Shown here piece by piece: positions 1 to 5,621 of a DNA stretch of 13,381 bases (position 1 is the stretch's first letter; each line of letters begins with the position of its first letter). Origin of the DNA: a bacterium. GTDB taxonomy: Bacteria > Patescibacteriota > Minisyncoccia > Phycocordibacterales > JAKEFN01. Where the stretch lies: positions 1-13,381 of the forward strand of contig JAKEFN010000140.1 in NCBI GenBank assembly GCA_022616085.1, written 5' to 3'. The translations under genes and the position numbers were made by a program. The notes below the pieces were generated by a model. That model was not told the origin of the DNA. It was given only the letters and a program-made list of their open reading frames with translations, and did not search any database.

Positions 1-57
1 ACTCAAAATATCAACAATATTCTTCGCTTTCCTCGCCGCATTTTCGCCTCGCACCAT
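1..57 (-). CDS. N-terminal start of an unidentified protein, leaves left edge
   Basis: Reading the minus strand from an ATG at 57-55 gives an open frame to the window edge that begins MVRGENAARKAKNIVDILS. The frame is closed by an in-frame TAG four codons upstream, so this ATG is the natural start. The codons (GCG, AAG, CGA, GAA) resemble those of the confirmed genes here. No good Shine-Dalgarno sequence is present, only a weak GCGAGA. Nineteen residues are too few to identify a family. It would lie downstream of, and on the same strand as, the two small hydrophobic frames at 151-358. A chance open frame of this length is quite possible. Confidence 0.3.
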   Translation of the reverse strand, partial: MVRGENAARKAKNIVDILS

Positions 58-150
58 GAATTCTCGCTACGTCAATAGTTTTTTCACAAGCTCTAGAAAA
101 AAAGTTCCAGAGCCATTGAAACGAAATGGCTATTTCGATAACTACCCAAA

Positions 151-219
151 TTACGAGACCGACCAGCAGTTCATCACTGCAAGAACTAAGATTACAAGAA
201 TGATTAAAACAATCAACAT
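151..219 (-). CDS. candidate 22-residue hydrophobic micropeptide
   Basis: A minus-strand ATG at 219-217 opens a 22-codon frame ending at TAA (153-151). The first 15 residues are almost all Leu, Ile and Val (start MLIVLIILVILVLAV), enough for one membrane helix, followed by a short polar tail with Cys and Trp. GAGAGG lies 6 nt before the ATG and overlaps the stop of the upstream small frame. This is a purely sequence-level candidate. T-rich DNA yields hydrophobic frames by chance, and the confirmed genes in this window do not use Shine-Dalgarno motifs, so the motif adds little. It could be the second half of one two-helix protein if the C8 tract at 241-248 is miscounted or slips. Confidence 0.22.
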   Translation of the reverse strand: MLIVLIILVILVLAVMNCWSVS

Positions 220-229
220 TAATACCCTC

Positions 230-358
230 TCAAGCCCCGAGGGGGGGGTCGTTGGTGCTATCAAGATTATTTGTCGAGTCCGGCGTTATGATAAGCGCAA
301 CAATGACAAAAATAATAATAGTATATCCGACCACAATCTGAAGCTGAATTATGCCCAA
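230..358 (-). CDS. candidate 42-residue single-span membrane peptide, TTG start
   Basis: A minus-strand TTG at 358-356 is preceded by a full AAGGAG (372-367) at 8 nt spacing and opens a 42-residue frame that ends at TGA (232-230). Residues of about 8-24 (IVVGYTIIIFVIVALII) form one convincing membrane helix. A short polar tail rich in Asp, Asn, Ser and Pro follows. The frame is open further upstream, to an ATG at 553, but that would overlap khpA. No family is recognised. A run of eight C (248-241) lies six codons before the stop; losing one C removes the stop and joins this frame to the 22-residue frame downstream. The gene may be real, a decayed remnant, or chance. Confidence 0.33.
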   Translation of the reverse strand: MGIIQLQIVVGYTIIIFVIVALIITPDSTNNLDSTNDPPLGA

Positions 359-392
359 AGGTTTTTCTCCTTGCAACGTATCGTGTCGGCGT

Positions 393-421
393 ATGGTAGC
401 ATAGGTGTTTTTATTTGACAA
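393..421 (-). promoter_or_regulatory. possible minus-strand promoter facing the small membrane frames
   Basis: On the minus strand TTGTCA (421-416) is followed after 17 nt by TACCAT (398-393), a four-of-six match to TATAAT. The implied transcript would begin near 386, about 28 nt ahead of the TTG at 358. Its -35 overlaps that of the khpA promoter because TTGACAA and TTGTCAA are complements. The weak -10 makes this tentative. Confidence 0.22.
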
Positions 422-442
422 GAAAATCAAAAAGAGTATACT
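415..442 (+). promoter_or_regulatory. sigma70-type promoter of khpA
   Basis: TTGACA at 415-420 (six of six) is followed by a 16-bp spacer and TATACT at 437-442 (five of six). The start would fall near 449, giving a khpA leader of about 64 nt. A perfect TATAAT at 443-448 is also present but sits 22 bp from the -35, too far for a standard promoter. Confidence 0.6.
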
Positions 443-512
443 TATAATACATACTGCAGTAAAAGAAGGTCGGGCTGCGGATTTAGAAACAGACCATAAT
501 TCCGAAATCACC

Positions 513-821
513 ATGGCAGACAGAGATAAGGATTTTCTTGAGTTTGTCGTCAAGGAGTTGGTTGATCATCCTGAAGATGTGAGGGTGAAGCGCGTCGTTG
601 ACGAGATGGGCGTTCTCCTCACCTTGGATGTTCACGCTGACGACATGGGCAAGATTATCGGCCGTTCCGGAAACACCGCCAAAGCGATCCGTTCGCTTCT
701 CCGCGTCGTGGGTCTCAAGAATAACGCTCGCGTTAATTTGAAGATCAACGAACCGGAGAAAAGCACGCGGAGCGCCGCGGCAAAAAGTGTTGACGAGGCG
801 ATGGAAGATCTGAAAATTTAA
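513..821 (+). CDS. khpA: KH-domain RNA-binding protein KhpA
   Basis: The 102-residue product is a single type II KH domain. It matches the KhpA (YlqC) family across its length, with the segment VDHPEDVRV near residues 17-25, the signature GKIIGRSGNTAKAIRSLL at 46-63 with the RNA-contacting GRSG loop at 50-53, and a final strand in NNARVNLKI. Members bind RNA, often together with KhpB, and affect cell division and envelope synthesis in Firmicutes; the role in this lineage is unknown. The frame is open back to an ATG at 405, but homology begins at MADRDKDFLE, so the ATG at 513 is chosen. It has no Shine-Dalgarno motif. The protein is longer than the usual 75-80 residues because of a charged tail (about residues 83-102). 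In many bacteria khpA lies between rpsP and rimM-trmD; here trmD is the next gene, beyond a repeat element. Confidence 0.9.
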   Translation: MADRDKDFLEFVVKELVDHPEDVRVKRVVDEMGVLLTLDVHADDMGKIIGRSGNTAKAIRSLLRVVGLKNNARVNLKINEPEKSTRSAAAKSVDEAMEDLKI

Positions 822-902
822 GCTTACGTTCTAGAGCATGTCCGAAAACCCTTTCTACTGCGGACCCCCGTGACATTTCGTGGCTTCGTCATTCTTCAAA
901 AA

Positions 903-940
903 ATAATTTTCACCGTAGTTCTGACTACGTTTCAAATTAT
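903..940. other. hairpin inside the inverted-repeat element
   Basis: ATAATTT (903-909) pairs with AAATTAT (934-940), and CGTAG (914-918) pairs with CTACG (925-929) around a six-base loop. Four unpaired bases sit on each side between the two helices. The 3' arm overlaps the start of the first tandem repeat. Its function is unknown. Confidence 0.4.
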
Positions 941-1276
941 AAGCGACGTAAGGTGAGAGAAATGAAAACAGCAGTTTTCATTGTCCCCGTCGAGGCCTGC
1001 CTGCCGGTAGGCAGGAGCTTATATGCATATATTTTCCTCGACTTCCTCGCTTATAAGCGACGTAAGGCGAGAGAAATGAAAACCACAGTTTTCATTGTCC
1101 CCGTCGAGGCCTGCCTGCCGGTAGGCAGGAGCTTATATGCATATATTTTCCCCGACTTCCTCGCTTATAAGCGACGTAAGGCGAGAGAAATGAAAACAGC
1201 AGTTTTCATTGTCCCCGCCGAGGCCTGCCTGCCGGTAGGCAGGAGCTTATATGCATATATTTTTCTCGACTTCCTC
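937..1276. repeat. three tandem 114-bp repeats rich in palindromes
   Basis: Copies begin at 937, 1051 and 1165 with an exact 114-bp period; the third breaks off at 1276. The copies differ at only a handful of bases. Each unit holds several palindromes: CGCTTATAAGCG at the unit junctions, ATGAAAAC and GTTTTCAT around a four-base loop, the near-perfect palindrome CCTGCCTGCCGGTAGGCAGG with one central wobble, and TATATGCATATA. GTCGAGG and CCTCGAC additionally bracket the central part in the first copy. Because 114 is a multiple of three, one frame stays open through all copies and yields a repetitive pseudo-protein (MKTAVFIVPVEACLPVGR and so on). I regard this as a by-product, not a gene. Confidence 0.9.
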
Positions 1277-1332
1277 TCCACAAAACGCCACGGAAGTCCT
1301 CATGACGCAAGGGCTTTCGAACATGCTCTAGA

Positions 1333-1368
1333 GAAAATGCGCACGCCCGAAAGAGTGTGCGCGTTTTC
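1333..1368. terminator. strong hairpin, probable bidirectional terminator
   Basis: Bases 1333-1344 pair with 1357-1368 in a 12-bp stem (one U-G pair) whose core is GCGCAC with GTGCGC, around a 12-base loop. AAAA flanks the core on one side and TTTT on the other, the layout of a bidirectional intrinsic terminator with short U tracts. It abuts the right end of the inverted-repeat element and lies only 25 nt before the trmD ATG, leaving no room for a promoter between them. It could act as a partial terminator or attenuator for trmD. Confidence 0.6.
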
Positions 1369-1393
1369 ATTATACGGAGCCGCTATTTTTCAT

Positions 1394-2113
1394 ATGCCAC
1401 GAAAGAAACCAAAGATAACTTTTCATATTATCACCATTTTTCCTGAAGCAATTTCGGGCTATCTTGATGAGTCTATTATCGCGCGGGCGCGAAAGGGAGG
1501 ACTTATTGATGTTCGTTTCAGAAATCCCCGCGATTTCACGAAAGATAAGCATAAAAAGACCGACGATCGGCCGTACGGCGGCGGCCCCGGCATGGTTATG
1601 AAAGCGGAGCCGATTATTCGCGCAGTAGCAAAAACGCTTCGCGGAAGGAACAGGAAAAAAACAAAAATTATTATACTTTCCGCCGAAGGAAAGCCATTTA
1701 CACAAACTCATGCGATAACGTTCGCGCGCCGATATCGCGATATTGTTCTCATGTGCGGCCGTTACGAAGGCATTGACGCGCGAGTCCGGAAAATACTCCG
1801 CGCCGAGGAAATTTCCATAGGTCCCTACATTCTCACCGGCGGGGAGCTTCCGGCGGCGGTTATTCTTGACGCCGTCTCGCGGCATATTGAGGGTGTTCTC
1901 GGAAAGCATGAATCATTGGAGGAGGGAAGGGTGGCGGGGCCGGAAGTCTATACCCGCCCGCCGGTTATTGAAAGCGAAGGAAAGGCGTATCGCGTCCCGA
2001 AAGTCCTTTTTTCCGGCGACCCTAAAAAGGTTCAGAAGTTCCGGGAAGACAAAACGAAAAAACGTTTATCCACAACTCCCAAGAGAAATTCCTTGACAAA
2101 AAAAACGGGATGA
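1394..2113 (+). CDS. trmD: tRNA (guanine-N1)-methyltransferase TrmD
   Basis: TrmD uses S-adenosylmethionine to methylate N1 of G37 next to the anticodon, preventing +1 frameshifting. The 239-residue product carries the trefoil-knot SPOUT signatures: RPYGGGPGMVMKAEPI (59-74), LMCGRYEGIDARV (119-131) and ISIGPYILTGGELPA (140-154), then the tRNA-binding linker ending YTRP (186-189) and VPKVLFSGD (201-209). The frame is open upstream to 953 through the repeats, but family homology begins at ITFHIITIFPE, so ATG 1394 is chosen. Only a distant GGAG (14 nt) precedes it. The C-terminal domain is about 25 residues shorter than in E. coli. The linker aspartate that serves as catalytic base in other TrmDs is not visible in GRVAGPEVYTRP (178-189). 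The last codons contain the rpoB promoter. Confidence 0.95.
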   Translation: MPRKKPKITFHIITIFPEAISGYLDESIIARARKGGLIDVRFRNPRDFTKDKHKKTDDRPYGGGPGMVMKAEPIIRAVAKTLRGRNRKKTKIIILSAEGKPFTQTHAITFARRYRDIVLMCGRYEGIDARVRKILRAEEISIGPYILTGGELPAAVILDAVSRHIEGVLGKHESLEEGRVAGPEVYTRPPVIESEGKAYRVPKVLFSGDPKKVQKFREDKTKKRLSTTPKRNSLTKKTG

Positions 2114-2120
2114 TTATAAT
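2093..2120 (+). promoter_or_regulatory. perfect-consensus sigma70 promoter for rpoBC
   Basis: TTGACA (2093-2098) and TATAAT (2115-2120) both match consensus at every position and are 16 bp apart. The -35 lies inside the final trmD codons and the -10 begins two bases after its stop. Transcription would begin near 2127 and leave a leader of about 300 nt before rpoB. The sigma factor encoded at 11115-12413 has the residues expected to read these hexamers. Confidence 0.85.
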
Positions 2121-2126
2121 AAAGTG

Positions 2127-2425
2127 CATTGTCAGAAAAAGCTTGGGTAAAGAGGCTGAAAGCCTGGTTTGATAATTAAGCAACAAACCATATTTTGCAT
2201 ACGTATAAAAGGTGAATAGCACACTTCATCCTACTTGTTATAGGAACGGTAGGGTTTTTGGGATGTTTTCTTTTTGGGTGTTCCAAGGCGGCAAAACCGG
2301 CGATCGTTCAGGAGTGGTAAGGGTCGCTTTTGGCGTCTAAATTATTGGCTTAAAATAGCCTCTGTGGTGGGTTTTTGAGGTCAGATATTATTACAAAATA
2401 ATCGCCTAAATATCTTCTTACTATA
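2127..2425 (+). other. long rpoB leader, possible structured RNA
   Basis: About 300 nt lie between the inferred transcription start and the rpoB ATG, with no substantial gene. Near the 5' end are two abutting hairpins: AGGCT-GAA-AGCCT (2153-2165), then GGTTTG (2166-2171) pairing with CAAACC (2184-2189). A 25-codon ATG frame (2263-2340, beginning MFSFWVFQGGKTGDRSG) ends just before a small hairpin, GGCT-TAAAAT-AGCC. The length and paired elements suggest regulation of RNA polymerase synthesis, but I do not recognise a known riboswitch or ribosomal-protein leader. Confidence 0.4.
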
Positions 2426-5400
2426 ATGAAAAAAATACAGCAGAAGTTTTTTTCCCGCCACCGCACCCCGCTCGCCGAACTCCCCCTTCTCACTAAGATT
2501 CAGCTTGATTCGTTTAAAGTGCTTCTTGACCGCGGGCTTGGCGATGTGCTTAAAGAATTTTCGCCCATACGCGATTATTCAGAAAAGAAATTCGAGCTCG
2601 AAATTCTCAAATATGATTTGGGCGAACCGAAGTATGATGAACATTATGCGAAAGCGAACAAGCTCACCTACGAAGCGCCGCTTCGCCTTTATGTTCGTCT
2701 GAATAACAAGACATTTCATACGACAAAAGAACAGGAAATATTTCTTGCTGATTTTCCCCTGATGACTTCTCATGGGACGTTTATCATAAACGGCGTTGAG
2801 CGCGTTATCGTGCCCCAGCTCGCACGTTCGTTCGGCATTTTTTTCACAGCCCAAGAAGTTAAAGGGAGGAAGCTTTTCGGCGCAAAAATCATTCCCGCGC
2901 GGGGCGTATGGGTTGAATTCGAATCAGACCCGGACGGCGCGGTATTTGTCCGCATAGACAAGAAAAGGAAATTCCCCGCGACATCGCTTCTCCGCATCAT
3001 AGGAGGAGAGCGAAGCAACGATGATATCATAAAGGCTTTTAAAGGCGACGAATTCGCGCTTGAATCGCTCAAAAAAACGTTTGATAAGGATCCGGCTAAA
3101 AATATAAACGACTCATATATAGAAATATACGGCCGCCTTCGCGATGGCGATTTGGCGACTGTTGAGAACGCCAAAGAATTCATCGCCTCGATTTTCAGCA
3201 AGGAAAAATACGATCTTTCCGATGTCGGACGTTTCAAGTTCAACAAGCGTTTCGATGGAGGGATGGACAAAGATAATCTTGCGCGGCGCACGATTGATTT
3301 TGGCGATATCGCGAAGATTTTTATCCACATCGCCAAATTGAACAATACGCCCTCGGCAGAGCCCGACGATATCGATCACTTGGGGTCGCGGCGCGTTCGT
3401 TCGGTGGGGGAGATGCTCGTCCAAAAAGTCCGTGTCGGAATGTCCCAGATGAAGAGAAATATTCAGGATAAGATGTCCACTATTGATGCGAGTACGTCGC
3501 TCCCGGTCTCCCTTATGAGCCCGCGTCCGCTTCAGGCGCGCATTAAAGAGTTTTTCACCACAAACCAGCTTTCGCAGTTTATGAGCCAGGAAAATGTTTT
3601 GTATGAAGTGGAGCATCTTCGCACGCTCTCCGCGCTCGGTCCTGGAGGACTTTCTCGGGAGCGCGCGGGTTTTGAAGTGCGCGATGTGCACCCGTCCCAT
3701 TATGGGCGCGTGTGCCCCATTCACACCCCCGAGGGTCCGAATATCGGTCTTATTCTTCGCCTTGCGGCCTATGCGCGCATTAATGATTTTGGCATGATTG
3801 AGGCGCCGTATGTAAAAGTTGAAAACGGCCGCATCACGAAAAAAATAGAGCATCTTGATGCGATTGAAGAAGAAAAATACAATATCGCTCACGCAGGCCT
3901 TAATTTTGATTCCGAATCGGGAAAAATACTCGATGAAAAAGTCGAGGCGCGTATCGCCGGATATCCAGGGATGGTTGATAGGAATGATGTTCATTATGTC
4001 GATGTTGCGACCAACGAAGCGTTTTCGGTCGCGACGTCGCTTATTCCGTTTCTTGAGCATGATGAGGCAAACAGGGCGCTTATGGGTTCGAACATGCAGA
4101 AACAGTCGACGCCCTGCATCACTCCCGAGGCGCCTATTGTTGCGACGGGCATGGAAGCGCGGGCGGCATTTGATTCCGGCCGCATTGTTATCGCTCCGGA
4201 AGATGGCGAAATTACCTATGTCGATGCGGGGAATATAACGTTCAAAAATAAAAAAGGCGAGAAAAAAGAATTCAATTTGGTAAATTTTTCGCGGACCAAT
4301 AGCTTTACCGCATTCCACCAGCGCCCCGTGGTTGATATGGGTCAAACAGTCAAAAAGGGCGACGTGCTTGCGGACACTTCTTCAAGCGTTGCGGGACAGC
4401 TTGCGCTCGGCCAAAATGTGCGCGCCGCGTTCATTTCGTGGGGAGGTGCGAATTATGAAGACGCCATTATTCTTTCCGAGCGCCTGGTCAAAAATTCAAA
4501 ATTTACGAGTGTTCACATTGAAGAGTTTTCGATAAATGTAAGAGATACCAAATTGGGTCCTGAAGTTACGACACATGACATTCCGAATGTAAGCGAGGCG
4601 AAACTGAAAGATCTCGACGAGGAAGGCATTGTCCGCATAGGCGCCGAAGTCGGGCCGGGTGATATTCTCGTGGGAAAGATTACTCCGAAAGGCGAGGTGG
4701 AACTCACTCCCGAAGAGAGGCTCCTTCGATCTATTTTTGGCGAAAAAGCCCGTGATGTGAAAGACTCGTCCCTTCGCATGGAACACGGCAAACGCGGCCG
4801 CGTGATCGGGGTAAAAGTTTTTTCGCGCGAAAGAGGCGACAGTTTGGAATCCGGCATTATCAAGAGCATACATATCGAAGTGGCTCAGCTTCGAAACGTG
4901 TCGGTTGGCGACAAACTTGCAGGCCGCCACGGGAACAAAGGAGTTATTTCAATGGTGCTTCCCGAGGAGGATATGCCCTTTACCGAGGACGGGGAACCGG
5001 TGGATATTATTTTGACTCCTCTTGGCGTGCCTTCGCGCATGAACTTGGGACAAATACTCGAACTTCATTTGGGTCTCGCCGCACACACGCTGGGATATCA
5101 GGCGGTGGTGCCTCCGTTTGCCGGCGCGACGGTCGAAGAAATCCAGGAAGAACTTAAAAAAGCGGGTTTTAACAAAGATGGGAAAATGAAGCTCTTCGAC
5201 GGGCGGACGGGAGAGCCATTCGAACAAGAAATCGCTGTGGGGTATATGTATATGCTTAAGCTTCATCACATGGTGGAAGATAAAATTCACATGCGTTCCA
5301 TCGGGCCATACTCTCTTATTACGCAGCAGCCTCTGGGAGGCAAGGCGCAACAGGGCGGTCAGCGATTCGGGGAAATGGAGGTCTGGGCTCTGGAAGGGTA

Positions 5401-5608
5401 CGGCGCTGCGCACACGCTTCGCGAAATGCTTACCATAAAATCGGATGACATCATCGGCCGGTCTGCCACGTTCGACTCGATCGTCAAAGGCGAGGGGATC
5501 AAACAGCCGAATATCCCCGCATCATTCTCGGTACTCTTGAAAACGCTTAAGGGTCTCGCGCTTGATGTAACGCTTAATCGGGATGGCGTACCTATGCCGG
5601 ATAAATAA
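2426..5608 (+). CDS. rpoB: DNA-directed RNA polymerase subunit beta
   Basis: The 1060-residue product is a complete, short-form beta subunit (E. coli 1342), lacking the large lineage inserts. It binds RpoC to form the catalytic core. Visible landmarks in order are the N-terminal SPIRDYSEKKFELE segment (46-59), the rifampicin-pocket region (about 381-404), SALGPGGLSRERAGFEVRDV (402-421), HYGRVCPIHTPEGPNIGL, the nucleotide-contacting GDKLAGRHGNKGVIS (828-842, with K830 and K838 matching E. coli K1065 and K1073), GVPSRMNLGQILELHLG, and the C-terminal clamp-anchoring QPLGGKAQQGGQRFGEMEVWAL. The start gives the family-typical N-terminus (KFFSRHRTPLAELP) but has no Shine-Dalgarno motif. rpoC follows 13 bp later. 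The pocket residue equivalent to D516 is Ser387 and that equivalent to R529 is Thr400. Confidence 0.98.
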   Translation: MKKIQQKFFSRHRTPLAELPLLTKIQLDSFKVLLDRGLGDVLKEFSPIRDYSEKKFELEILKYDLGEPKYDEHYAKANKLTYEAPLRLYVRLNNKTFHTTKEQEIFLADFPLMTSHGTFIINGVERVIVPQLARSFGIFFTAQEVKGRKLFGAKIIPARGVWVEFESDPDGAVFVRIDKKRKFPATSLLRIIGGERSNDDIIKAFKGDEFALESLKKTFDKDPAKNINDSYIEIYGRLRDGDLATVENAKEFIASIFSKEKYDLSDVGRFKFNKRFDGGMDKDNLARRTIDFGDIAKIFIHIAKLNNTPSAEPDDIDHLGSRRVRSVGEMLVQKVRVGMSQMKRNIQDKMSTIDASTSLPVSLMSPRPLQARIKEFFTTNQLSQFMSQENVLYEVEHLRTLSALGPGGLSRERAGFEVRDVHPSHYGRVCPIHTPEGPNIGLILRLAAYARINDFGMIEAPYVKVENGRITKKIEHLDAIEEEKYNIAHAGLNFDSESGKILDEKVEARIAGYPGMVDRNDVHYVDVATNEAFSVATSLIPFLEHDEANRALMGSNMQKQSTPCITPEAPIVATGMEARAAFDSGRIVIAPEDGEITYVDAGNITFKNKKGEKKEFNLVNFSRTNSFTAFHQRPVVDMGQTVKKGDVLADTSSSVAGQLALGQNVRAAFISWGGANYEDAIILSERLVKNSKFTSVHIEEFSINVRDTKLGPEVTTHDIPNVSEAKLKDLDEEGIVRIGAEVGPGDILVGKITPKGEVELTPEERLLRSIFGEKARDVKDSSLRMEHGKRGRVIGVKVFSRERGDSLESGIIKSIHIEVAQLRNVSVGDKLAGRHGNKGVISMVLPEEDMPFTEDGEPVDIILTPLGVPSRMNLGQILELHLGLAAHTLGYQAVVPPFAGATVEEIQEELKKAGFNKDGKMKLFDGRTGEPFEQEIAVGYMYMLKLHHMVEDKIHMRSIGPYSLITQQPLGGKAQQGGQRFGEMEVWALEGYGAAHTLREMLTIKSDDIIGRSATFDSIVKGEGIKQPNIPASFSVLLKTLKGLALDVTLNRDGVPMPDK

Positions 5609-5621
5609 ATTTTAAATTTTT

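Larger units (their letters stand above)
829..1333. repeat. non-coding element bounded by ~55-bp imperfect inverted repeats
   Basis: The left arm (829-883) pairs with the right arm (1278-1333) antiparallel. By hand alignment about three quarters of positions are complementary, in two blocks: 829-855 with 1307-1333 and 862-883 with 1278-1299. The outermost block contains TCTAGAGCATGT, perfectly inverted. Inside lie a hairpin (903-940) and three 114-bp tandem repeats (937-1276). No transposase frame is present and no target-site duplication was found at the ends. It may be a small non-autonomous mobile element or a structured RNA or DNA element. It separates khpA from trmD and fills the 572-base gap between them. 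Confidence 0.6.

Noticed and set aside
56..418. A 120-residue plus-strand open frame
   Set aside because: It has no ribosome-binding motif, no recognisable domain, AT-driven Asn/Lys/Ile composition, and it overlaps the khpA promoter.
405..512. Upstream ATG giving KhpA 36 extra residues
   Set aside because: The extension would begin upstream of the inferred khpA transcription start and does not resemble the family. Homology starts at the ATG at 513.
937..1276. CRISPR array
   Set aside because: The units are 114 bp, directly abutting and identical throughout. There are no variable spacers and no cas genes.
829..1333. Complete insertion sequence
   Set aside because: No transposase-like frame and no target-site duplication next to the arms; only the non-coding inverted-repeat structure is supported.
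1370..1909. Long minus-strand frame antisense to trmD, and similar long antisense frames within rpoB, rpoC, dnaG and rpoD
   Set aside because: They are mirror frames of well-supported genes, without motifs, start signals or plausible composition.
2417..2428. TATAAT overlapping the rpoB start codon as a promoter for leaderless transcription
   Set aside because: Transcription from it would begin inside rpoB, after the start codon.
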